NCBI GenBank assembly: GCA_052387095.1
Contig: JBQTJN010000052.1
Location: 1 to 28,530 of the forward strand
Direction of reading: 5' to 3'
Length of the DNA: 28,530 nucleotides
Origin: JBQTJN01 sp052387095
GTDB lineage: Bacteria; Pseudomonadota; Alphaproteobacteria; Micavibrionales; Micavibrionaceae
In this document: positions 14,871-22,214 of the stretch, in pieces
How positions within the stretch are numbered: position 1 is the stretch's first letter
Layout of the letters: every line of letters starts with the position of its first letter
The notes under the pieces: model-generated
Seen by the model: only the letters and a program-made list of their open reading frames with translations
Told to the model about the DNA's origin: nothing
Database searches by the model: none
Made by a program: the position numbers and the translations under genes

Positions 14871-15956
14871 ATGAACGACTCGCTTTTCGCTTTAATCCGT
14901 TTCCACTACCGCGCCGCGCAGGGCTATGTTTCCGCCGGCATGGAGGAGGTCAAAGACCCCGATAAAATCTTTATGAATGCCAATGAAAATCCCTATGAGT
15001 TGCCGGGGCTGGAGGGCTTCAGCCGCTATCCGGAGCCGCAGCCCAAAGCCCTCCTGAAGAGCTATGCCGCCCTTTATGGCGTGACAGAAAACAACATCGT
15101 CATGACGCGCGGCGCCGACGAGGCCATCATGATCCTGACTAAATTATTCTGCGAACCGGGGCAGGATGCGATTCTTATCCACCCGCCGACCTTCGGCATT
15201 TACAGCGTCGATGCGAAGGCCATGCCGGCGGATGTTGTCGAGGTGCCGCTGATAAAAGAGAACGGCACCTATAAACTCGATACACACAGCATGATTGAAG
15301 CCGCAAAAAATAAATCTGTGAAACTGGTTCATATATGCTCACCTAATAATCCGACCGGCACATCATTCCCGCACGCGGAGATTTTGACAATCTGCAAAGA
15401 GACGAAAAATCATGCTGTAATCGCACTCGACGAAACTTACGCTGAATTTTCAAAGCAGGGATCGCTCACGGGCGAACTGAAAAATCATCCTAACCTGATT
15501 ATCCTGCGCACGCTCTCCAAATCCTACGCCATGGCGGGAATGCGCATGGGTTCCCTGCTGTGCGGCGATGAGGATTTCATCGCGCTGGTGCGCAGCAAAT
15601 GCCTCGACGCCTACCCGCTCCCTGTAGCCTCTGTAAACGCCGCTCTGCGCGTAACGGGCCCAAATATTCAAAAAATCGCCCAAGCCAATATCCAAAAGCT
15701 TCTGGCTGAAAAAGACCGCCTCGCTGCGCGTTTTAAACAAAGCCCGGCCGTTACTCGCGTTTACCCATCGGATACAAATTTCTTCTTTGTCGAAATGAAG
15801 GACGCGCACGGATTCTGGACTTTTTGCAAACAGAACAACATCATACTGCGCGATTTTTCAAATAAGAAACTCACGGAAAACTGCCTGCGCATCTCTCCCG
15901 GCCTGCCGGAAGAGAACGATAAATTAATGAAATTGTTAGAGCAATTTGAAAGTTAA
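14871..15956 (+). CDS. hisC: histidinol-phosphate aminotransferase
   Basis: This 361-residue PLP-dependent enzyme of fold type I catalyses the transamination step in histidine synthesis. Signatures are NANENPYELPG (substrate side), SRYPEPQPKALL, TRGADEAIMILTK, ICSPNNPTG, ALDETYAEF (PLP-binding Asp/Tyr) and LSKSYAMAGMRMG with the Schiff-base lysine. The start at 14871 has no Shine-Dalgarno sequence and sits after an AT-rich stretch; a TATAAT is at 14828-14833. Some members of this family act on other aromatic amino acids, so substrate specificity is not certain. It stands alone, not in a his operon. Confidence 0.88.
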   Translation: MNDSLFALIRFHYRAAQGYVSAGMEEVKDPDKIFMNANENPYELPGLEGFSRYPEPQPKALLKSYAALYGVTENNIVMTRGADEAIMILTKLFCEPGQDAILIHPPTFGIYSVDAKAMPADVVEVPLIKENGTYKLDTHSMIEAAKNKSVKLVHICSPNNPTGTSFPHAEILTICKETKNHAVIALDETYAEFSKQGSLTGELKNHPNLIILRTLSKSYAMAGMRMGSLLCGDEDFIALVRSKCLDAYPLPVASVNAALRVTGPNIQKIAQANIQKLLAEKDRLAARFKQSPAVTRVYPSDTNFFFVEMKDAHGFWTFCKQNNIILRDFSNKKLTENCLRISPGLPEENDKLMKLLEQFES

Positions 15957-15962
15957 TTTCCA

Positions 15963-16054
15963 CGTCATTGCGAGCGACCAACGGAAGCGAAGCAATCCAG
16001 GGCCCCAATTAAAAAAAACTGGATTGCTTCGTCGCTACGCTCCTCGCAATGACG
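15963..16054. repeat. REP-like palindrome, copy 1 (type CGTCATTGCGAG)
   Basis: The 92-bp element has perfect 12-bp inverted ends (CGTCATTGCGAG / CTCGCAATGACG) and an inner pair GCAATCCAG / CTGGATTGC around an A-rich loop. It lies between hisC and recF. The same ends occur at 17247-17337. Confidence 0.95.
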
Positions 16055-16066
16055 GAAATATAAGTG

Positions 16067-17230
16067 CTAAACCGCGCGCAAGATCTTGCCGCCGCCCTGC
16101 CTCTGCAGATCCACATGCGCCTCATGCACATGGAAAAACTGGGTGGAATTGGTAATCGAGGAAAACAGGTTTTCATCCGTCCCCGTCAGCCACACTTGGC
16201 CCCGCAAATCCTGTAATATCCCGTACAATACCGCGCGGCGGTTTTCATCGAGATGCGCGGCGATCTCGTCGAGCAACAGCACTGGCACCGCCCCCTTTTC
16301 GCTTTTCATCATCTGCGCATGCGCCAGAACAATGCCAATCAGCAGGGCCTTCTGCTCTCCCGTCGAGCATTGATCCGCTTTCATGTTTTTCGACGCGTAA
16401 TACACCACCATGTCGCTTTTATGCGCGCCCGTCGCGGCGCCGCCGCTTGACGAATCCTTTTCCCGGCTTTCCTGCAATTGGTATTTGAACAGATCTTCGG
16501 CCTCAACCGCCGGCGCGTTCATCAGCAATGTTTCCAGCGTGCCGCCCACATGCAGCCGCGCCAGCGGAAAATTCTCCGTCTCCGCCGCAACACACGCCAT
16601 CTGCAGGCGCTGGCAGAAATCAAGCCGCGCAGCGGAAATAGCTACGCCGGTTTCCGCCATCTGCGCTTCCAGTGTTAATAACCACGTATGATCTGCGCGT
16701 TTCTCTTTCTGCCGCCCTTCTTTCAGCAGGCGCGAACGCTGCGCCATCGCGTTCTCATAGCGCTTGATGCGCCCCGCATGGCCGGGATCGGAACTGAAAA
16801 TCAGGCGGTCGAGAAAACGACGCCTCTCGCCGGCCGAATCCAGGAACAGCCTGTCCATCTGCGGGGTCAGCCAAACACAGCACATATGCTCGCTTAAGGC
16901 ACTTTGCGATTTTACCTTCTCGCCCTGCACGCGCACGATGCGCTTTTCGGTTTTCGGATCGAGACCGGTGCCGATCAATACACTGCCATGTCCTGTCTCC
17001 ACCTCCGCTGCGACAGCCCAGGCCGAACCATCATCGCGGCATTGCATCTCGGGCGCGCGTGCGCCGCGCAAACCCCGGCCGGGCGAGAGCAGCGATAAAG
17101 CCTCCAGCACATTGGTCTTGCCGGCACCATTCGGCCCGTGCAGCACAATCAGCCCGGGCGGCAGGCCGGTCAGGGTCTCGCCGCGGTAACAGCGAAAATT
17201 ATGCAGTTTGAGGGTGGATATGAAGGGCAT
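16067..17230 (-). CDS. recF: DNA replication and repair protein RecF
   Basis: This 387-residue SMC-like ATPase loads RecA at gaps through RecFOR. Walker A is GPNGAGKT (32-39), in VLHGPNGAGKTNVLEALSLL. The signature region is STGEQKALLIGIVLAHAQ, and Walker B is PVLLLDEIAAHLDE. It follows dnaN on the same strand after a 91-bp palindrome, and a second palindrome follows its stop. The ATG at 17230 has no clear Shine-Dalgarno sequence, because the palindrome lies just upstream. Confidence 0.95.
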   Translation of the reverse strand: MPFISTLKLHNFRCYRGETLTGLPPGLIVLHGPNGAGKTNVLEALSLLSPGRGLRGARAPEMQCRDDGSAWAVAAEVETGHGSVLIGTGLDPKTEKRIVRVQGEKVKSQSALSEHMCCVWLTPQMDRLFLDSAGERRRFLDRLIFSSDPGHAGRIKRYENAMAQRSRLLKEGRQKEKRADHTWLLTLEAQMAETGVAISAARLDFCQRLQMACVAAETENFPLARLHVGGTLETLLMNAPAVEAEDLFKYQLQESREKDSSSGGAATGAHKSDMVVYYASKNMKADQCSTGEQKALLIGIVLAHAQMMKSEKGAVPVLLLDEIAAHLDENRRAVLYGILQDLRGQVWLTGTDENLFSSITNSTQFFHVHEAHVDLQRQGGGKILRAV

Positions 17231-17246
17231 GACGAACTCAGTATAA

Positions 17247-17337
17247 CGTCATTGCGAGCGAATGAAATGAGCGAAGCAATCCAGGGGGCGCATTTCAAAA
17301 CTGGATTGCTTCGTCGCTGCCGCTCCTCGCAATGACG
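17247..17337. repeat. REP-like palindrome, copy 2 (type CGTCATTGCGAG)
   Basis: The 91-bp element has the same 12-bp ends as copy 1 (17247-17258 and 17326-17337) and the same inner GCAATCCAG / CTGGATTGC pair, but a different loop. It sits between dnaN and recF, so recF is bracketed by two copies. Confidence 0.95.
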
Positions 17338-17345
17338 ACTTTAAC

Positions 17346-18461
17346 CTAAACCCGCAGCGGCATCAGGACATAGAGAGCGGAAGGATCACTGTTATCCTGG
17401 ATGATCGTCGGCGATGCGGCATCTGCAAGGCTCAGACGGCATCCCTCGCCCTCGATCTGGCTGGTAATATCCAGCAGGTAACGTGCGTTGAAACCGATCT
17501 CAAGCGTCGTATCGCCGTTCACTTCCATCTCCTCCGTTGCGCTGCCGGATTCCGGAGAGCTGGCGGAGATCGTCATCTGCTTGCCGTTAAGAGAAATTTT
17601 TACGGCGCGGGATTTGCCGTCGGAAATCGTCGAGACGCGGTCGATGGCGCGTGTAAAAACTTTCGGATCGACCTCGACCACCTTGTTGTTGCCCTGCGGA
17701 ATCACGCGCTGGTAATCGGGGAATGTTCCGTCGATCAGCTTGGATGTCAGCACGATATGATCAAACGCGAATCGCACCTTGCTTTGCGACAGGCTAATCC
17801 TGATAGTATCAGCCGCTTCGTCGATCAGCTTGCGCAGCTCGCCCACCGCCTTGCGCGGTATAATCACGCCGGGAATGGATTCCGCGCCCGCAGGCAGCGG
17901 CATTTCAAACCGAGCCAGCCGGTGCCCGTCCGTCGCGACAGCGCGCAGAACTTTCACACCGTCCTGGTCTGCCTGGTGCAGGTAAATACCGTTGAGGTAA
18001 TAGCGGGTTTCTTCCGTCGACATCGCAAAACGCGTGCGGTCGACCAGAGCGCGCAGATCGGCGGCGGGCACTGTAAACCCCGCATCGAGATCGGATGCGC
18101 CCAGCGCCGGGAAATCAGCTACCGGCAGACAGCTCAGCTTGAACTGTGAACGTCCGGCCTTCACCGTCATCTGGTTGCCGTCGTCATTGAGGGCCAGCTC
18201 CACCACCGCATCATCGGCCAGCTTACGGACAATGTCGTGCAGCGTGTGGGCTGGCGCCGTTGTCGCGCCTTCCTTGGTCACCTTGGCGGCAACCGATTCG
18301 TTGATCTCGAGATCCATATCCGTTGTCGTCATAGACAGGGCGCCCTTTTTGGCGCTGAGAAGAACGTTGGAGAGAATTGGAATGGTATTGCGGCGCTCGA
18401 CTACGCTCTGCATATGGTTAAGGCATCTGAGGAGGGCGGCGCGCTCGATCGTTAATTTCAT
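17346..18461 (-). CDS. dnaN: DNA polymerase III beta sliding clamp
   Basis: This 371-residue protein forms the ring that holds the replicative polymerase on DNA. It has three repeated clamp domains, starting MKLTIERAALLRCLNHMQSV. ERRNTIPILSNVLL is the family's typical N-terminal stretch, and ALYVLMPLRV is the typical C-terminus. GGGGAAGA precedes the ATG. It stands directly upstream of recF, the usual dnaN-recF order near the origin, with a palindrome in between. Confidence 0.97.
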   Translation of the reverse strand: MKLTIERAALLRCLNHMQSVVERRNTIPILSNVLLSAKKGALSMTTTDMDLEINESVAAKVTKEGATTAPAHTLHDIVRKLADDAVVELALNDDGNQMTVKAGRSQFKLSCLPVADFPALGASDLDAGFTVPAADLRALVDRTRFAMSTEETRYYLNGIYLHQADQDGVKVLRAVATDGHRLARFEMPLPAGAESIPGVIIPRKAVGELRKLIDEAADTIRISLSQSKVRFAFDHIVLTSKLIDGTFPDYQRVIPQGNNKVVEVDPKVFTRAIDRVSTISDGKSRAVKISLNGKQMTISASSPESGSATEEMEVNGDTTLEIGFNARYLLDITSQIEGEGCRLSLADAASPTIIQDNSDPSALYVLMPLRV

Positions 18462-18546
18462 AAAGTCTTCCCCGGGACTGGTCCGAATCTGTCAGTTTTC
18501 CTTAAGAGAATCGGATCATAGCAAGGGTTAACGGGGTGGAAAAGCC

Positions 18547-19274
18547 CTAATTCGGTTCGTTTTCAGGCTGTGAACAGAAGGGATTTAATGGTTCTAGCGC
18601 CTCATCGATCTCTTGCGAAGTAAGATCCACCAGATCTTCTCTAAGCCCCTCGATGTCATAAAAATTACCAGATGGTTTTGCTGCGTTTTGCTGCTTTTCA
18701 CAATAACGATCTACAATCTTGTAAATCTGCTCGGCATTTAGTGTTTTTTCGCACAGAAGCTCTTGAGCGAGCGCAGTCTGTAAGGGAAGATGTTTTAATA
18801 TAATCAAGGACGCCTCTGTTTTAGCGCAGTCTTTAATTCTTTTAATCTCACTCTCAAATTCCAGAAATCTTAGATTAGGAGTCTTTGTAAGAACATATCC
18901 TATAGCCAGCTTTTCAATTTCCTCTAAATCATGGGGGTACCTTGCAGTGCTGATTTTACACTGCCTTTTCCGGAACCTTTAAAAATCTCGACAGCAGCCA
19001 ATCCGCCATAAGCACAAACCATCTGGGAATAAAGATACTTGGCGTCGATAGGTTGGAAATATTTTTCATCGGTTTTGATGTAAACTCCATCAGCCAACCT
19101 AGGTGCGTCATAAATTTTAGAAAAACTGAAATCATGCCAGGGATTAATTGTCATTTTTTCCAAAACAGTTTCGCGGCTGAAAGCGTCTGAAAAATGTCCC
19201 GCCAAAAAATGGCCGACTTCGTGATGAGCATGAAGGCGACGATCCGGACCCTATGCAAGGATTCGCAAATACAT
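18547..19274 (-). pseudogene. relic of a stand-alone FtsH-type (M41) peptidase domain
   Basis: From an ATG at 19274 (AAGG upstream) the frame reads seven codons (MYLRILA) and meets TAG at 19251-19253. It then continues in the same frame as RRLHAHHEVGHFLAGHFS, which holds the zinc motif HEVGH, and on through CAYGGLAAVEIFKGSGKG. At the A run around 18954-18957 one base appears missing. In the next frame the protein goes on as STARYPHDLEEIEKLAIGYV (with the third zinc ligand position, Asp) and later LAQELLCEKTLNAEQI, both like FtsH, ending at 18547. No AAA domain is present. So this is an AT-rich M41-like gene broken by a nonsense codon and a frameshift. Sequencing error could explain one break but hardly both. 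Confidence 0.65.
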
Positions 19275-19285
19275 AACCTTGCCGC

Positions 19286-19316
19286 TAAAAATGCTGGCCA
19301 AATCCCAAATTTGGCC
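19286..19316 (-). terminator. terminator of the biotin operon
   Basis: GGCCAAAT and ATTTGGCC form a perfect 8-bp stem with a 5-nt loop (19296-19316). On the - strand it is followed by AGCATTTTTAG. It lies about 50 bp past the last gene of the operon. Confidence 0.65.
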
Positions 19317-19365
19317 TGTCTTTTTCATCCAGACATACCAGCCTAATTATAAAATTAGTCAAATA

Positions 19366-20010
19366 TCAAGCCGCTTTATCTAAGGAAACAGCCCCTTCCA
19401 GCTTACCCCACAGTGCCGCGAACAGCGCCGTTTCATAGCCGCTCAGCTCTTTCAGTTTGGCCTGGTTTGCCCCGCACATGCCGTACATCTCGGTCAGGTG
19501 CATATCTTCCTCGGCCAGCAAGCTCTTGAGCGACAATTGCACCCCGCCCGCCTGCAGGGCCTGCTGGTAGATCGCATACAGCCAGCAGGCGCGCAGCTCG
19601 ATAATCAGCGACACCCACGGATAGGCATCCTCGCCTTTGACGCGGTTCGTGATGCCGGCATCCAGCCGCCCGAAATACATCTGCGCGGAAATCAGAGACA
19701 TCGTGTTGTCGTTCGTGTAACCATCGAGTGGACGTCGGGCCATCCGCTCCGCCTGGCGCTTGAAAAAATACGCGTGGCGCGCCTCTTCAGCGAGGTGCTT
19801 GAGAATATCCTCGGTCAGGGTTTTATGCATCTGCGAAACCATGATCTTGCGGCTGCCCATATGTTCGAGCATCGAGAGCATGTTCATGAAACGCGCATGC
19901 TCGTCCGGATTTTTTATGATCCGGTCGAGAAAATTCCGCACCGGTTTTTCAAGCCGCGCGTTGTTCGCCTGCATCCCCGATGTGATCAAGGGCGAGTCGG
20001 ATGACGTCAT
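19366..20010 (-). CDS. ferritin-like di-iron protein, last gene of the biotin operon
   Basis: This 214-residue all-helical protein has the di-iron pattern of ferritin-like four-helix bundles: Glu49 in SMLEHMGSR, Glu76 and His79 in LAEEARHAYFF (ExxH), Glu138 in LIIELRACW, and Glu168 and His171 in LLAEEDMHLTEM (ExxH). The start at 20010 has GGAG 8 nt upstream; the gene overlaps bioA by 62 bp and so is translated with it. The family could be an oxidase, an oxygenase or an iron-binding protein; motifs alone do not decide. Its co-transcription with the bio genes suggests a role in biotin synthesis, perhaps in making the pimeloyl chain or in oxygen or iron handling for BioB. That role is inference. 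Confidence 0.75.
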   Translation of the reverse strand: MTSSDSPLITSGMQANNARLEKPVRNFLDRIIKNPDEHARFMNMLSMLEHMGSRKIMVSQMHKTLTEDILKHLAEEARHAYFFKRQAERMARRPLDGYTNDNTMSLISAQMYFGRLDAGITNRVKGEDAYPWVSLIIELRACWLYAIYQQALQAGGVQLSLKSLLAEEDMHLTEMYGMCGANQAKLKELSGYETALFAALWGKLEGAVSLDKAA

Positions 20011-21223
20011 GGATATGCTCCAGTTCTTCTTTCGTTATGCAGTAGGGAGGCAAACTATAGACAATATTGCCCAGCGGGCGCAACAGCACGTCTTTTTCAA
20101 GAAAAAAAGCGTAAAGTTTCGGCCCCAGCGTGGAGAGATACCCTGTATCGGCGCCCTTTATATCCAGCGCAAAAATTATGCCGAGGCTGCGTACGGAAAC
20201 ATTTTTCTGTGCCTCGAACGATTGCACAGCTAACCTGTTCACATCCGCAATCATATCGATGCGCGCCTGCACCGGCTCGTCCTGCCAGATTCTAAGATTG
20301 GCAACTGCCGCCGCGCACGCCAATGCGTTCCCGGCATAAGATGAGGAATGATAAAACATCCTGCCGCGATCTTTATGATAAAAGGCACGGTAAATTTCCT
20401 CCGATGCCAGCGTCGCCCCCATCGGCAGGAATCCGCCCGTGAGACCTTTCGAGAGGCACATGAGATCAGGCACAACCCCCGCCTGCTCGCACGCAAAGCG
20501 CGTGCCGGTGCGGCCGAAGCCTGTCATAACCTCATCGGCAATCAGGAAAATGCCGCGCGCCCTGCACATATCGCAGAGTTTTTTCAAGATCTCGGCGCTG
20601 TAAAACCGCATCCCGCCCGCGCCTTGGACCAGCGGCTCAAAAATAAACGCGGCGATATTATTTCCTTCGCTTTTAAGAATTTTTTCCAGCGTGCTTAAGC
20701 ATTCATTTTCTTGTCCCGGACCCGGAAATGGCAGGTGAACGACGTCGAACAAAAACGGTTCATACAATGCATTAAACACGCTGCGTCCGCCCGCCGACAT
20801 GGCGCCAAACGTGTCGCCGTGATATCCGCCTTCCAGCGCCAGGATTTTCTGTGGCGCTTTGCCCTGTTGCGTCTTTGCGCCGATTGCCATTTTCAACGCA
20901 ACCTCGACCGAAGTCGATCCGCTGTCTGAGAAAAACACGTGGCTGTGATGATCGCCCGAAAAATTTAGTAATGCCTGCGCCAGGTTTTCCGCCGGTTCAT
21001 GCGTGAAACCGGCAAAAATAACCTGCTCCAGCTGCGCTGCCTGCGCCTGCACAGACCTAACGATCTTCGTATGGCAATGCCCGTGCGTGTTTACCCACCA
21101 CGACGAAATTCCGTCTATAATTTTACGCCCGTCTTCCGTATGCAGGTAAACACCTTCGGCACTTTTGATTTTGATCGGAAGCTGCTCCAGCCCATGCTGG
21201 GTAAAGGGATGCCAGATGCTCAT
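19949..21223 (-). CDS. bioA: adenosylmethionine-8-amino-7-oxononanoate aminotransferase
   Basis: This 424-residue PLP aminotransferase converts KAPA to DAPA with S-adenosylmethionine as amino donor. It begins MSIWHPFTQHGLEQLPIKIK, with the BioA hallmark WHPFTQ near the N-terminus. It also shows SSWWVNTHGHCH, EGGYHGDTFGAMS, FLIADEVMTGFGRTG and LSKGLTGGFLPMG, the last with the PLP-binding lysine. The frame is open upstream of 21223, but that part translates the REP-like repeat, so the ATG at 21223 is chosen. This ATG overlaps the stop of the GIY-YIG gene (ATGA). Confidence 0.95.
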   Translation of the reverse strand: MSIWHPFTQHGLEQLPIKIKSAEGVYLHTEDGRKIIDGISSWWVNTHGHCHTKIVRSVQAQAAQLEQVIFAGFTHEPAENLAQALLNFSGDHHSHVFFSDSGSTSVEVALKMAIGAKTQQGKAPQKILALEGGYHGDTFGAMSAGGRSVFNALYEPFLFDVVHLPFPGPGQENECLSTLEKILKSEGNNIAAFIFEPLVQGAGGMRFYSAEILKKLCDMCRARGIFLIADEVMTGFGRTGTRFACEQAGVVPDLMCLSKGLTGGFLPMGATLASEEIYRAFYHKDRGRMFYHSSSYAGNALACAAAVANLRIWQDEPVQARIDMIADVNRLAVQSFEAQKNVSVRSLGIIFALDIKGADTGYLSTLGPKLYAFFLEKDVLLRPLGNIVYSLPPYCITKEELEHIHDVIRLALDHIGDAGEQRAA

Positions 21224-21558
21224 GAGCAACTCTCTCTCAATGTCATCCCGGGCGAAGTCGAGGGATCTGCATCGTACCAATCCTGGGATAAATCCCGCCA
21301 TTCGGGATTTATTTTCATGACCAGAATATCTTTTTTCTTACGACTCCAGTTTTTGATCTGTTTTTCGCGGGCGATGGCCGATCTCGGATCATCAAACACT
21401 TCAAAATAAACCACCTTCACAAGCTCATATTTTTTGCTGAACCCTTCAGCCAACTTATGTTTATGTTCAAAAGTGCGTCTTTCAAGATTGTCATTAACAC
21501 CTGTATACAAAACTTCATTGGTCCATTTGGTCAGAAAATACATGAAATATTGTTTCAT
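21220..21558 (-). CDS. GIY-YIG nuclease (YhbQ/COG2827 type) inside the biotin operon
   Basis: This 112-residue protein begins MKQYFMYFLTKW. It has the YIG-like segment LYTGVNDNLERRTFEHK with the conserved Arg, then EVFDDPRSAIAREKQIKNW with the catalytic-type Glu, then the family ending INPEWRDLSQDW. After that it reads into the left repeat (ADPSTSPGMT). The start is the ATG at 21558, which overlaps the bioD stop as ATGA. Its own stop at 21220 overlaps the bioA ATG, again as ATGA. It lies wholly inside the 21241-21600 repeat-flanked unit except for the last 21 nt. It may be a mobility or repair nuclease; activity is not shown. The YIG motif has Thr in place of Ile. Confidence 0.85.
   Translation of the reverse strand: MKQYFMYFLTKWTNEVLYTGVNDNLERRTFEHKHKLAEGFSKKYELVKVVYFEVFDDPRSAIAREKQIKNWSRKKKDILVMKINPEWRDLSQDWYDADPSTSPGMTLRESCS
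21241..21273. repeat. left REP-like arm (TGTCATCCCG...GAGGGATCTGC)
   Basis: This 33-bp arm is translated at the C-terminus of the GIY-YIG protein (ADPSTSPGMT). A further hairpin, TAAATCCCG / CGGGATTTA (21289-21311), follows. Confidence 0.8.
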
Positions 21559-22214
21559 AGCGCAGATCCCTCCACTCGCTCCCACTCGGTCGGGATGACA
21601 AAATTTTCTATAAGGAAGTTTTTTTCAAAAGCTTCTCTTAAATTATCCGCATTCAACGCATCCAGTTTCGGCAGGCGCCCCAGGATTTTCACACCGGAAA
21701 AATCTTGAATCGTGCGCATATTATCTTCATTTTCCTCGCCGATGAACGCAATACCGTGGATTTTAATGCCCCGGCTTTTCAGCGCTTCAACCGACAAAAA
21801 CGTATGATTAAGCGTGCCGAGTCTCGTGCGGGCGCAGAGAATAACGGGCAGGCCCCAGTCTTTGATCACGTCGATCTGCAAAACCGAGCGTGTCATCGGC
21901 ACCATCAATCCGCCCGCCGTCTCGATCAGGAGCGGCGAAACAGCCGGTACTTTCAACGTACCCCTATCAACTTTTGCGCGGTCCAGTTCCGCCGCTCTAT
22001 GAGGCGACAGCGGATTGGCGAATATATATTTTTCAGGCAGAAATTTTTCATCCGTCAGACCCGAAAGACTCTGTACGGTTTTTGTATCAGTGCCCTCTTT
22101 GGTTCCGCACTGCACCGGCTTCCAGTAAAACGCGTTCAGAGCACTCATGAGCGCCGCGGCAAAAACCGTCTTGCCGACATCCGTGTCCGTCCCCGCGATG
22201 ACAAATCCGTTCAT
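21555..22214 (-). CDS. bioD: dethiobiotin synthetase
   Basis: This 219-residue ATP-dependent carboxylase closes the ureido ring on DAPA. The P-loop is GTDTDVGKT near the N-terminus. KPVQCGTKEGTDT, PLSPHRAAELD, LIETAGGLMVPMT and LPKLDALNADNLREAF are family features. The last residues (VIPTEWERVEGSAL) are encoded by the inverted repeat of the neighbouring element and are not part of the usual fold. ATG at 22214 is chosen for the TGATG overlap with the GNAT gene; 22226 is a possible start. Confidence 0.93.
   Translation of the reverse strand: MNGFVIAGTDTDVGKTVFAAALMSALNAFYWKPVQCGTKEGTDTKTVQSLSGLTDEKFLPEKYIFANPLSPHRAAELDRAKVDRGTLKVPAVSPLLIETAGGLMVPMTRSVLQIDVIKDWGLPVILCARTRLGTLNHTFLSVEALKSRGIKIHGIAFIGEENEDNMRTIQDFSGVKILGRLPKLDALNADNLREAFEKNFLIENFVIPTEWERVEGSAL
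21562..21600. repeat. right REP-like arm, inverted
   Basis: The reverse complement starts TGTCATCCCGACCGAGTGGG and ends GAGGGATCTGC, matching the left arm at both ends. It encodes the BioD C-terminal residues VIPTEWERVEGSAL. Confidence 0.85.

Larger units (their letters stand above)
21241..21600. mobile_element. repeat-flanked GIY-YIG unit, 360 bp
   Basis: The unit ends in perfect 10-bp inverted repeats, TGTCATCCCG (21241-21250) and CGGGATGACA (21591-21600). The arms continue as imperfect inverted repeats sharing GAGGGATCTGC (21260-21270) with its reverse complement. Between them is one gene, a GIY-YIG nuclease. It is placed at the bioD-bioA junction, which would otherwise be expected to be a simple overlap or short gap. 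Such nuclease-with-REP arrangements are analogous to REPIN/RAYT pairs. Calling it mobile is inference; there is no other copy in this window. Confidence 0.6.

Noticed and set aside
18920..18990. Programmed frameshift in the FtsH-like gene
   Set aside because: A TAG codon near the start also breaks the same gene, so decay is simpler than two recoding events.
21224..21301. Longer BioA N-terminus (26 more residues)
   Set aside because: The extra part (with RSLDFARDDIE) is a translation of the REP-like arm; the ATG at 21223 begins the usual WHPFTQ start.
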